Origin: Cohnella herbarum
GTDB taxonomy: Bacteria > Bacillota > Bacilli > Paenibacillales > Paenibacillaceae
Direction of reading: 5' to 3'
NCBI RefSeq assembly: GCF_012849095.1
Contig: NZ_CP051680.1
Coordinates: 6,878,001 to 6,942,000 of the forward strand
Length of the DNA: 64,000 nucleotides
Shown here in pieces: positions 36,133 to 44,847 of the stretch (positions are counted from its first letter, which is position 1; the number at the start of each line of letters is the position of its first letter). The translations under genes and the position numbers were made by a program. Under the pieces are notes generated by a model. It was not told the origin of the DNA. It was given only the letters and a program-made list of their open reading frames with translations, and made no database searches.

Positions 36133-38076
36133 ATGGCTTCCGCTTATCAATCGCCTGCGCATGTCCGTGCCTCGAAGCGGGTCGTTCCGCCGCAATGGGC
36201 CTTGCAGGAGCAGGTGCTTTTCGAAACGTTGAACAAGGCGGCCAAAGAGTTCGTCGAACGGTACACTCATCCCGACGGCACGCTCATTTGGTTCGAACAT
36301 TGGCCGGGTATGGACGGATCGGATGATCCTTACGAAGGGTTTATGAACTTGGCGCTCCTGTACGTGCTGGGGGGGAGCAGCGAGTTGCATGAAGTCTCCC
36401 GCAAAATATGGGAGGGCATCACTTGGCAATGGACGGAATACGGACAAATTGACCGGGAATTTGACGCTTATTATGACTGGATGCATCATGGCGAAGGTTA
36501 TTTGTACTTGTATTTCCTTGGATTGGCGGGGCCTGCCACGCTGAAAGACCGCCAGCGCGCGAAGAACTTCGCGGCCATGTACACGGGAGACGATCCGGAG
36601 GCGCCGAACTACGACAAGGAACTGAAGCTGATCCGGTCGCCGCTGAACGGGAGCCGCGGACCTAGATTCGAAGTGAACGAGGAGGACTGGAGCACTCATC
36701 GGGGAATCCTCGACGATTACCTGGCTCCTTACGAAGATATTCCCGGCGTAGATTTCGCGAGCGGTAAGTGCGCTTGGTCGAACGATGCGGTCTATGAGCA
36801 GATCATTGCCAAGATGAACGAACGGATGAATCGCGGCGACGTGCCGCTGAATTTGAACGCAACGAGTTTGATCGCGCACGCTTTCCTGCATTCCGGAGAC
36901 AAGCGCTTCAGCGACTGGGTGACCGAATATGTAGAGGCTTGGCAGGAGCGGGCACGATTAAACGGCGGCATCATCCCTGACAATGTCGGGCTTTCAGGAC
37001 AAATCGGAGAGCTCAACGATGGCAAGTGGTGGGGCGGCTATTACGGGTGGCGCTGGCCGCACGGTTTCATGACGATCGTTGAGCCGCTGACTAACGCCTG
37101 CATGAACCAGGTATTGCTTACTGGGGATATGAACGGGTTGCAGTTGGTCAGAGAGCAGTTGGATCGCAACTGGGAATTGCGCAAGGAGCAAGACGGGAAA
37201 TGGGTTGTTCCGTACAAGCATTTCGATAGCGGATGGACGGATTACCGCGAAGCGTTGCCTAAATATCCGATCTATCTGTGGACGACGTCGATGGCGGATG
37301 AAGATTTGGAACGCATCGAGCGGATTCCGCAAGACCATGACTGGAACGAGGTCATCGTACCTGCATTCTCCGGCAGAGACCCGAAAACCGGGCGGGAGAC
37401 GAAACATTACATCGGCAATACGCAGCCTTGGTATCAGTATATCCGCGGGCTCAATCCGGATTATCCGGAACGAATCCTGAGCGCCAATTACGAAATGATC
37501 GGCAATCAACTCGCCAAGATGCGTTCTCCCGAAGGAGATCCGCACGGTTGGACCGAGCATTACAACGAAGGCATTTATTCCGCTATTCACATCTGGCAGG
37601 AAATGTGCCCGCTTTATTTCGAAGGACTCGTCCAGTTAACGCTAGGCGGACCGATGCATATTTCGCACGGCGGTCTGCAACATGGTCGCGTTCGCTATTT
37701 CGATGCAACCGCGAAGCGTCCGGGACTGCCGCCGGGAATATCGGCCTTGGTGGAGAAGTTGACGCCCGATTCGGCTACGGTTCATTTGGTCAACGCAAGC
37801 CTGTTCGATGATCGGGAACTGATCGTGCAAGCCGGCGTATTCGGCGAACATAGGTTTAGTGCCGGAGAGATCATCGATGCTTCAGGCCAGGTGGCCGGAT
37901 CGCTTCCGATCGAGGGAAAATGGCTGCGCGTGTCGCTGCCCGCGGGGACGGGCATCACCTTGAGACTTGCCATGGAGAGGTATGTCTATTCTCCAACGTA
38001 CGACATGCCTTGGCCGAGCGAAGAGAAGAATAGCGTCATCCGTGGACGGGGCGATCAAAGTCCGAAGCAATCGTAG
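36133..38076 (+). CDS. Uncharacterised protein, possible (alpha/alpha)-barrel glycan enzyme
   Basis: I do not recognise the family. The 647-residue protein has no signal peptide or membrane segment. Aromatic-rich helices with spaced motifs (WFEHWPGMDGSDDPYEGF, YDWMHHGEGYLYLYF, WWGGYYGWRWPHGF, YGQIDREFD) over the first 550 residues suggest an (alpha/alpha) toroid like those of GH88/GH105/GH127-type enzymes or polysaccharide lyases. A beta-rich C-terminal segment of about 80 residues (ATVHLVNASLFDDRELIV) follows. AAAGGAG lies before the ATG. It is sandwiched between a GH38-like gene and a mutarotase gene, so a role in the same sugar pathway is likely. Conserved acidic residues near DDPYEGF are candidates for catalysis. 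Confidence 0.6.
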   Translation: MASAYQSPAHVRASKRVVPPQWALQEQVLFETLNKAAKEFVERYTHPDGTLIWFEHWPGMDGSDDPYEGFMNLALLYVLGGSSELHEVSRKIWEGITWQWTEYGQIDREFDAYYDWMHHGEGYLYLYFLGLAGPATLKDRQRAKNFAAMYTGDDPEAPNYDKELKLIRSPLNGSRGPRFEVNEEDWSTHRGILDDYLAPYEDIPGVDFASGKCAWSNDAVYEQIIAKMNERMNRGDVPLNLNATSLIAHAFLHSGDKRFSDWVTEYVEAWQERARLNGGIIPDNVGLSGQIGELNDGKWWGGYYGWRWPHGFMTIVEPLTNACMNQVLLTGDMNGLQLVREQLDRNWELRKEQDGKWVVPYKHFDSGWTDYREALPKYPIYLWTTSMADEDLERIERIPQDHDWNEVIVPAFSGRDPKTGRETKHYIGNTQPWYQYIRGLNPDYPERILSANYEMIGNQLAKMRSPEGDPHGWTEHYNEGIYSAIHIWQEMCPLYFEGLVQLTLGGPMHISHGGLQHGRVRYFDATAKRPGLPPGISALVEKLTPDSATVHLVNASLFDDRELIVQAGVFGEHRFSAGEIIDASGQVAGSLPIEGKWLRVSLPAGTGITLRLAMERYVYSPTYDMPWPSEEKNSVIRGRGDQSPKQS

Positions 38077-38088
38077 GGGAGTAGAGGC

Positions 38089-38397
38089 ATGGCTGCAAAC
38101 AGGATAACACAAGTAAAAGTGGCTCATCTCCACCCGGATCAAGTCATGCGGTACGAACAGCTTCACCGCGAAATTCCAGCGGGTAACGAGAAGCATATGC
38201 GGGAAGCGGGCATCGTGTCTTTGCGGATTTTCCGCGAGGGTTATACCTTGTTTATGATCGTCGAGTCCGATCCGTCGTCGGCGATTCCGGATCAGGTCAT
38301 CGATCATCAGTTGGAAGAAGAGTGGCATCGGCTTACGGGCGTATGCTTTTCCGAAATGTGGAAAGACGCAAGCGAGGTTTACCGGTTGCAAAGCTAG
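38089..38397 (+). CDS. L-rhamnose mutarotase-family protein (RhaM-like)
   Basis: A 102-residue protein of the DUF718/RhaM family, small alpha/beta-barrel enzymes that interconvert the alpha and beta anomers of L-rhamnose or related 6-deoxy sugars. Length is typical. Characteristic stretches are KVAHLHPDQVMRYEQLHREI at the start, SLRIFREGYTLFMIVE in the middle and EEEWHRLTGVCFSEMW near the end. It begins 12 bases after the previous stop with a GGGGAG ribosome binding site. It supplies the correct anomer to the aldose dehydrogenase encoded next. Confidence 0.88.
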   Translation: MAANRITQVKVAHLHPDQVMRYEQLHREIPAGNEKHMREAGIVSLRIFREGYTLFMIVESDPSSAIPDQVIDHQLEEEWHRLTGVCFSEMWKDASEVYRLQS

Positions 38398-38407
38398 ATC
38401 TTTATTG

Positions 38408-38439
38408 CGTACCCGCGGAATCGTCTCGGGTACGTTTTT
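38408..38439 (+). terminator. Terminator between mutarotase and reductase genes
   Basis: CGTACCCG (38408) pairs with CGGGTACG (38427), then five T. Because genes on both sides belong to one pathway, it may only reduce downstream expression. Confidence 0.75.
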
Positions 38440-38464
38440 ACTAAAATCGAGATGCGGTGAATAC

Positions 38465-39364
38465 ATGGAATATGCGATATTCGGCAAAACAGGGCTGAAG
38501 GTTTCTAAGCTGGGCTTAGGCGGAGCGCCGCTTGCGGGCGATTTCGGCAAGACGGACGAAGGCGAAGTGCAGCTTATGATTCACGAGGCTATCGATTCGG
38601 GCATCAACTTCATCGATACTGCGCCTTTATACGGCGGCGGCGAATCGGAGCGACGAATTGGCAAAGCGATTGCCGGCCGCAGAGGTCAAGTCGTCCTGGC
38701 ATCCAAAGCAACTCGATTCGATATGGGCTTCGATTACGAGACGACGATACGGTCCGTCGAAGATAGTCTGCATAGGCTGAAGACGGAATGGATCGATATT
38801 TTGCAGCTTCACGATGTAGAAACTCAACCCTTTGAGCTCATTGCAAACGAGACGATACCGGCACTCGAGAAACTGCGGCAGGATGGCAAAGTCCGGTTCA
38901 TAGGCGTAACAACGCGGGATTTGCCCGTGCTTAGGAAACATATGACGACCGGGAAATTCGATTCGATTCAATTTTATGCGCGATATATGCTTATGGATCA
39001 TACGGCTAAGGATGAAACGATCCCGCTAGCCAAGGAGATGAATATGGGCGTTATCAATGGAAGTGTCCTAGGCATGGGGATCCTTGCGGATACACCGGCT
39101 CCTTTTCTAAGGGAGGACGTTCGTCTGGAAGGGATAAACCGGATGGAGCAATTGGCTTTTCTGCGGAAAACCGAGCCGCAAGGGCTCATTGAGCCCGCGA
39201 TGAGGTTCAGTTTGAGCAACCCCGACATCCACGTCACGCTTACCGGGACATCTTCGCTCGGCGAATTGCGTACGAATCTGTCTTTTTGCGATGGCAAAGG
39301 TTTAGAGTCCGAAGAGATGGACAAAGTGTATGCGCTATTCCAAGGACGGCCGTTGTTTGATTAA
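38465..39364 (+). CDS. Aldo/keto reductase, probable L-fucose/deoxy-aldose dehydrogenase
   Basis: A 299-residue AKR enzyme with the full catalytic tetrad: Asp51 (NFIDTA), Tyr56 (PLYG), Lys81 (LASK) and His116 (LQLHD). The N-terminal FGKTGLKVSKLGLGGAPL resembles bacterial D-threo-aldose/L-fucose 1-dehydrogenases, which oxidise the free sugar to its lactone. The frame opens at 38405, but the ATG at 38465 has GGTGA upstream and fits the family. Mutarotase before it and lactonase 18 bases after it support the aldose dehydrogenase reading over a generic reductase. Confidence 0.82.
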   Translation: MEYAIFGKTGLKVSKLGLGGAPLAGDFGKTDEGEVQLMIHEAIDSGINFIDTAPLYGGGESERRIGKAIAGRRGQVVLASKATRFDMGFDYETTIRSVEDSLHRLKTEWIDILQLHDVETQPFELIANETIPALEKLRQDGKVRFIGVTTRDLPVLRKHMTTGKFDSIQFYARYMLMDHTAKDETIPLAKEMNMGVINGSVLGMGILADTPAPFLREDVRLEGINRMEQLAFLRKTEPQGLIEPAMRFSLSNPDIHVTLTGTSSLGELRTNLSFCDGKGLESEEMDKVYALFQGRPLFD

Positions 39365-39382
39365 GGGGGAGGAAACAGGACT

Positions 39383-40228
39383 TTGATTATCGATGCCCAT
39401 CAGCACGTATGGAATTTGGAAAAATGCAGTTACCCTTGGCTCGGTCCTGAAAGCGGACCGCTTTACCGTAACTTCGAAGCATCGGAGCTTGCACCCGTAT
39501 TGAATAAGATCGGCGTCGATAAAACAGTTCTTATTCAAGCTATGGATTCCTATGAAGATACCGAATCTATGCTGGAGACGGCTGCCGCTTGCTCCTGGAT
39601 CGGAGGCGTAGTCGGCTGGGTTCCGTTGGACCGTCCGGAGGAAGCATCGCGAAGTCTGGAACGGTATAGTAGCAACCCTCTATTCAAAGGTGTCCGGCAT
39701 CTTATACATGGGGAGCAAGATCCGGATTGGCTGTTGCGCGGCGAAGTGCTCGAAGGGCTCCGACTGCTCGAGCAGAAGGGGCTCACCTATGATGTCGTCG
39801 CCGTGTTTCCGCATCATCTCAAGCATATTCCGGTATTGTCGGAAAAGCTCCCTCATCTGCGCATGGTGATCGACCATTTGGCCAAACCGCCATTCCATGC
39901 GGACGGATGGGAGGAATGGGCGAGGCAGATGAAACAAGCGGCGGAAAATCCGAACGTATTCGCCAAATTGTCCGGGTTAAATACGGCTGCCGGCGACGGA
40001 TGGTCGGCGGAGACGCTCCGACCCTGCATCGAGTATGCCGTGAATCTATTCGGCGCGGACAGATTAATGTTCGGAAGCGATTGGCCGGTTGCGTTATTAA
40101 ACGGCAGCTATGAAGAAGTGTGGGAACAAACGCATCTTGCGCTGTCGGGATTTTCGGAGGCGGAGAAGGACGCAATATTTGGAGGTACGGCGGCTCGCTT
40201 TTATCGGATTTCGGAGGATGCGGAATAA
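39383..40228 (+). CDS. Amidohydrolase, probable L-fucono/rhamnono-lactonase
   Basis: A 281-residue amidohydrolase_2 (PF04909) protein. Metal ligands are visible: HxH in DAHQHVW at the N-terminus, His in VIDHLAKPP, and the terminal Asp in FGSDWPV. These features match the L-fuconolactonase/L-rhamnonolactonase branch, which opens the lactone formed by the preceding dehydrogenase. The start is TTG at 39383 after GGGGGAGGAAA. It ends the operon at a strong bidirectional terminator. Confidence 0.85.
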   Translation: MIIDAHQHVWNLEKCSYPWLGPESGPLYRNFEASELAPVLNKIGVDKTVLIQAMDSYEDTESMLETAAACSWIGGVVGWVPLDRPEEASRSLERYSSNPLFKGVRHLIHGEQDPDWLLRGEVLEGLRLLEQKGLTYDVVAVFPHHLKHIPVLSEKLPHLRMVIDHLAKPPFHADGWEEWARQMKQAAENPNVFAKLSGLNTAAGDGWSAETLRPCIEYAVNLFGADRLMFGSDWPVALLNGSYEEVWEQTHLALSGFSEAEKDAIFGGTAARFYRISEDAE

Positions 40229-40236
40229 ATAAATAC

Positions 40237-40272
40237 GAAAAAAGTCTCGATCGGGGATCGAGACTTTTTTCG
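40237..40272. terminator. Bidirectional terminator
   Basis: AAAAAAGTCTCGATC and ATCGAGACTTTTTT flank GGGG, a perfect stem with T runs on both strands. It serves the lactonase gene and the convergent AraC gene. Confidence 0.95.
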
Positions 40273-40312
40273 TGAGGTTGATTGAAATGCACGATGGATT
40301 TCCGAAAGCGGC

Positions 40313-42673
40313 TCACTCATCTTTGATCTTGCTAACCTTTAGCCGATATTCAGTCAGCGAGAATCCAAAATATTTTTTGAAGCTGGTATAAAAGTAATTC
40401 GACTTCTCTATTCCGCATTTCTCCAAAATATCGTTTATTGGCATGCTGCTATTTTCCAAGTCGTGTTTAATCTTCTCCATCCGGATCGTAGTGATGTATT
40501 CAGCTACGGATTTGCCGGCGGCATTCTTAAACAGCTTGCCAAGATAGACCGACGATAGGGAAAGGAATTCTGCACAGCTATTCAATGATAGGTTTTTGTC
40601 TGGATAGTGTTCATGGATGTACTCGATGACTTGATTGACGATCTCATTCTTCCTCCTGTCTTTCGTCCCGTCCTTCAAGAGGATAATATCATCGATTAAC
40701 TCGAAAAAAGTCTCTTCAATCTCTTCAAGTGTTTCAAATGCAGTTACTTTATGAAGAAAGTCTAAGGATATATCGTTAAATTTGGATGGAGCTTCTGCAA
40801 CGATCTGATTTAGCGAATTATAGATAGAAAAAAACAGGTAGATGATAGAGGTTACGATATTATCATAGGAAGAACGTTCGATTGTTTTAATAATATCCTT
40901 GTACGTTTCCTTCGCCGCATTGCCGCTTCCTAGTTTTAACGAGTCGATAAGTTGTTTTTCTTTGGACGTCGGGAACTTAAAGTGGCCGTTATCCACTTTC
41001 TTTAGAATATCAGGTGTAATGATGCTGCAATGCCCATATTGGATCCTATACATGGAAAGGTTCCGTGTTTGTTCGTAAATAGGTTTAATTTGTTCAGGCG
41101 ACTCTATTCGATAACCGAGTGTACCCGACAACGATATATTCAAATGTTGCTGGGCATAGCTCTGAACTTTAGCAACGATTACATGAAAAGAGTCATAGAT
41201 CATATTCGGGTTTTCCAATAATTCGTCAATGTTCGCCATGACCACAAGCTGGTCGGGCGCGGTATCGATCACTTCGTTGACAAAGTACTCGGAAGTCACA
41301 TCTTTGGCAATATTCGCTATGGCATATTTATATAAGGACCTGTCGATTTCATTATATTTCTCGACAAAATCTTTGTAAAAATCGATCTTTAAGATATACA
41401 AAAACACGACATCATTAAAATCTAAATCAATATTAAACTCTTTCCCGGTGGCAGCCGGTTTTCCATTTGGAAGAACGATATGTCCATTCAATATTTTTAT
41501 AAGAAATTCATTTTTCAAGAGGGGCGCACTGTTTCTCTTCATATTTTCCAAGTAGGTTGTCTTGTCGATGATTCCGTTAAAAGCGCTGGTGAGAAAGCCA
41601 ACCTCGTCCATGTTAGTATCCATTCTGCTTTCTGGGTTTAGCCTTTGCTTGATACCGTTCGTAAGGACGCCGATTGGACGGTACAGCTTTTTGGAAGCCA
41701 GGTAGGCATAAAATAAGCCCAGAAGTAGGACAACCAAACAAAATACAATGGTAATGGTTCTGTTTCTTTGAACACTGGCAAAGACGGAATCATATGGCGT
41801 GATACTCAGAAACGTCCATCCCAGGTTTTCGGAGGATACATAGGAAATCACATTTTTCTTATGGTCGATATCGTCGAAAAAAGTGCCGGAAGCTTCCTCG
41901 GAAGACAAGATGGATTGGATATAGTCTTGATCGGAGATGTTCTTCATGAACATGTCAGGTGACGAGTGGCTGATTGTGATACCGCTTTCATTCACCACTA
42001 AGAGTTCATTGCCTTCATTGTTCATCTTGGTGTCGATAGAAGAGATCGTCATCCTCAGCCAATCGGCATCTACATTCAATACGATGGCGTTATTGAAGTT
42101 TTCCCGATTATCGTTTGTATCGAACAAAACATAAGTGTATACGTTTGCAAATTTCTTGTTTGCCCCCTCAGGATTAGCGACTTTTCTTGGAATCGGATAA
42201 AGAGTCGGGATCTTGCTATTGAGGGGACGATTAAGCATCTTAATAATTTCCTTGTCAAAGAAGTCGGAGCTACTGTAGAACGTGTCCGATGGAGTGGAAA
42301 TAATCGTATCGATTTTTTTGTTGTAGACATAGGCCGAATGGATATATGTGTTGGGGATGGCCAGGGCGCTCAAGGTTCGAATCGCCGTGCTGATATTGAG
42401 AATATCCTCATCATTGCTATTTGCAAAGGCAATGATGGGATTATTTAAGGAAAGCGATTGGCAAAACTTTCTTGCAATCGTATCCATATACACGGCGCTA
42501 TAGCTTGTTTTGGACAAGATATCTGCCTTCATGTCTTTAAGCATTGAGATGGATGACGAATTGTAATTGTAATACAGCATGGAAGAAACGACCAAAATCA
42601 AGGCGGTAATGATACCCACAAAGGAGAGGAGCAGTTTTTTATAAATGCTTGTGCGGACTTTAAATGAATCCAA
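40313..42673 (-). CDS. Membrane-bound AraC-family regulator
   Basis: A 786-residue regulator: membrane segment at about 13-35, extracellular sensor, second segment at about 300-322 (IVFCLVVLLLGLFYAYLAS), a cytoplasmic middle domain, and a C-terminal AraC domain from about 690 (LNSCAEFLSLSSVYLGKLFK; INDILEKCGIEKSNYFYTSF). It starts with TTG at 42673, preceded by AGAGAGG. It is divergent from the transporter operon at 42931, mirroring the pair at 30173/29934. Base composition is noticeably more AT-rich than the enzyme operons on either side. Confidence 0.92.
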   Translation of the reverse strand: MDSFKVRTSIYKKLLLSFVGIITALILVVSSMLYYNYNSSSISMLKDMKADILSKTSYSAVYMDTIARKFCQSLSLNNPIIAFANSNDEDILNISTAIRTLSALAIPNTYIHSAYVYNKKIDTIISTPSDTFYSSSDFFDKEIIKMLNRPLNSKIPTLYPIPRKVANPEGANKKFANVYTYVLFDTNDNRENFNNAIVLNVDADWLRMTISSIDTKMNNEGNELLVVNESGITISHSSPDMFMKNISDQDYIQSILSSEEASGTFFDDIDHKKNVISYVSSENLGWTFLSITPYDSVFASVQRNRTITIVFCLVVLLLGLFYAYLASKKLYRPIGVLTNGIKQRLNPESRMDTNMDEVGFLTSAFNGIIDKTTYLENMKRNSAPLLKNEFLIKILNGHIVLPNGKPAATGKEFNIDLDFNDVVFLYILKIDFYKDFVEKYNEIDRSLYKYAIANIAKDVTSEYFVNEVIDTAPDQLVVMANIDELLENPNMIYDSFHVIVAKVQSYAQQHLNISLSGTLGYRIESPEQIKPIYEQTRNLSMYRIQYGHCSIITPDILKKVDNGHFKFPTSKEKQLIDSLKLGSGNAAKETYKDIIKTIERSSYDNIVTSIIYLFFSIYNSLNQIVAEAPSKFNDISLDFLHKVTAFETLEEIEETFFELIDDIILLKDGTKDRRKNEIVNQVIEYIHEHYPDKNLSLNSCAEFLSLSSVYLGKLFKNAAGKSVAEYITTIRMEKIKHDLENSSMPINDILEKCGIEKSNYFYTSFKKYFGFSLTEYRLKVSKIKDE

Positions 42674-42930
42674 GTTTCAAACGCCTCTCTCTCTTACACA
42701 AAATGCGATGGGTGATGTGTGTTCATTTTAAAGGATTATGGGTTAAAAAGGAAAGGGAAAATGCCCCATGCGGGTTGAAGAGTCATATTTTAGAGATTTG
42801 AACCTTTTTTTAAGATCATCTTGATTTAAAAATCGGAGTGATATCGAATCTTATTGTTTCCTTTCTCACTGTAGGAATTTACGATAACAGTGCAAGTCGA
42901 CCATTCAAAATGAATTCAAGGAGAACACCA

Positions 42931-43905
42931 GTGGAAACAGTGACCATGAAATCCAAAACCAAGAGATCAAGCACTCGCCGACCGTTGCCTTTTTTCAGTG
43001 AAATCTTTAGAAACAAGACGTTATATGCCATGATGTTTCCTGGTCTGCTCTTCGTTCTTGTCATTTATTACTTGCCGATGTTCGGGGTCGTAATTGCTTT
43101 CCAGCAATACAATCCGTTTAAAGGCGTATTGAAGAGTCCTTGGATCGGGTTCAAAAATTTTGAGTTTCTTTTCAAATCGGACGCTTTTTTTCAGATCACG
43201 TTTAACACGATCTTCTATAACTTGATATTCATTATTTTAGGAATTGGACTCGCGTTAATTTTCGCTATCTTGATTGATGAAATCGGTAATCGTTTTCTTG
43301 CGGGAGCGTACAAAAGCATATTGCTTCTCCCTTACCTGTTGTCGTGGGTCGTGGCTGAATATCTGCTTTTTTCCTTCCTAAGCGTGGATAGAGGGATTAT
43401 AAACCATGCCCTTCAGTACTTTGGAATAGAGGCTGTGTCGTGGTATTCGGAACCTGCATACTGGCGATTTATTTTGCCGGCGGCATATGTCTGGAAAAAC
43501 GTAGGCTACTTTGCTGTTATCTTTGCGGCGGGTATTTCCTCGATCTCGACTGAATTTTACGAAGCGGCCAAAATAGACGGCGCCAGCAAGTTCCAACAAG
43601 CGGTTAAGATCACGATTCCGATGCTCGTCCCGATTACGATTATTTTAGTGCTCTTGCAGACGGGCAAAATTTTTTACGCTGCTTTTGGAGATTGGGGAAT
43701 GTTCTATACCTTGACCAAGGATTCGGGTGTGTTGTTCAGCACAACCAATGTTATCGATACCTATGTTTACAGGGCTCTGAAAACAATGGGTGATTTCGGA
43801 ATGTCCTCGGCTGTTGGCTTATACCAGTCCTGCGTAGGATTTGTTCTCGTCTTAGCATCCAACTATTTGATTCGACGATACGACCGTGACAGCGCTTTAT
43901 TCTAG
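42931..43905 (+). CDS. Sugar ABC transporter permease, LplB type
   Basis: A PF00528 permease of 324 residues from GTG 42931. The frame is open from 42838 and an ATG lies at 42910, but AAGGAG is seven bases before the GTG and the extra residues are not membrane-like. Seen: YYLPMFGVVIAFQQYNPF, EAA loop EAAKIDGASKFQQAV-KITIP and the C-terminal RYDRDSALF. First gene of the third transporter set, with the next permease 12 bases on. Confidence 0.92.
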   Translation: METVTMKSKTKRSSTRRPLPFFSEIFRNKTLYAMMFPGLLFVLVIYYLPMFGVVIAFQQYNPFKGVLKSPWIGFKNFEFLFKSDAFFQITFNTIFYNLIFIILGIGLALIFAILIDEIGNRFLAGAYKSILLLPYLLSWVVAEYLLFSFLSVDRGIINHALQYFGIEAVSWYSEPAYWRFILPAAYVWKNVGYFAVIFAAGISSISTEFYEAAKIDGASKFQQAVKITIPMLVPITIILVLLQTGKIFYAAFGDWGMFYTLTKDSGVLFSTTNVIDTYVYRALKTMGDFGMSSAVGLYQSCVGFVLVLASNYLIRRYDRDSALF

Positions 43906-43917
43906 GAGGATGACGAG

Positions 43918-44787
43918 ATGAATCAACTGAAATTGTCCAGGATTGTGCTTAATCTCAGTTTTATGGTCTATTCCGTAATCTGCCTGATCCCTTTGCTGCT
44001 TGTTCTTTCCGTTTCGTTAACCGATGAACAGTCCATATTCCAGAGCGGGTACCGTCTTATACCGCAGACATTTAGTTTTGACGCTTATAAATATATTCTG
44101 TTTGGGAATTCCCCCATACTTCGGGCATATGGAGTGACCATTATCGTTACCGTCGCAGGCACGTTATTTCATTTAGTCATTTCTTCCATGTTTGCATACA
44201 GCCTGTCCAGAAATGAAGTGAAGTACAGGAATATCGTATCTTTTCTAGTGGTGTTTTGCCTACTGTTCAGCGGGGGATTGGTACCCTGGTATATTCTGCT
44301 TTCCAAATACCTTCATATGAAAGATACGATATTCGTGCTCATCGTACCTTACCTGGTTTCATCGGTAAATGTGGTGATCATGAGGAATTTTTTCAAAACG
44401 ATTCCAGAATCGATCATAGAATCTGCAAGAATCGACGGCTCAGGCGAGTTTAATACTTTCTTAAAACTGGTCATTCCCTTGTCAACGCCTGTGCTGGCTA
44501 CAATCGGACTGTTCGTAGCGGTATTTTATTGGAACGATTGGTTTACCGCAGCACTCTTTATCGAGAACAGCGAGTTGTACACGTTGCAATTTCTGCTTCA
44601 ATCCATCATGAACAACATCGCGTTTCTTCAGGGGAACCCCTTGACATTAAGAGCGGCTGCTATGCAACCTGATGAGACGGCCAGGATGGCAACTTGCGTC
44701 TTGGCAGTAGGACCGATTATGATCACGTACCCCTTTCTTCAGAAGTATTTTGTCAAAGGGCTCACGTTGGGCTCCGTAAAAACTTAA
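43918..44787 (+). CDS. Sugar ABC transporter permease, YtcP type
   Basis: A 289-residue permease with the LSVSLTDEQSIFQSGYRL stretch after the first membrane segment, the EAA loop ESARIDGSGEFNTFL and the tail KYFVKGLTLGSVKT. AGGAGGATGACGAG places the ATG. Strongly similar in layout to the protein at 28107, indicating duplication of a whole transporter unit including lipoprotein and AraC regulator. Confidence 0.93.
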   Translation: MNQLKLSRIVLNLSFMVYSVICLIPLLLVLSVSLTDEQSIFQSGYRLIPQTFSFDAYKYILFGNSPILRAYGVTIIVTVAGTLFHLVISSMFAYSLSRNEVKYRNIVSFLVVFCLLFSGGLVPWYILLSKYLHMKDTIFVLIVPYLVSSVNVVIMRNFFKTIPESIIESARIDGSGEFNTFLKLVIPLSTPVLATIGLFVAVFYWNDWFTAALFIENSELYTLQFLLQSIMNNIAFLQGNPLTLRAAAMQPDETARMATCVLAVGPIMITYPFLQKYFVKGLTLGSVKT

Positions 44788-44847
44788 GTCGGGCTTTACC
44801 GGGCATCGTCCCGTTTAGCATATAAAATAATGGAGGTCATGACTGTG

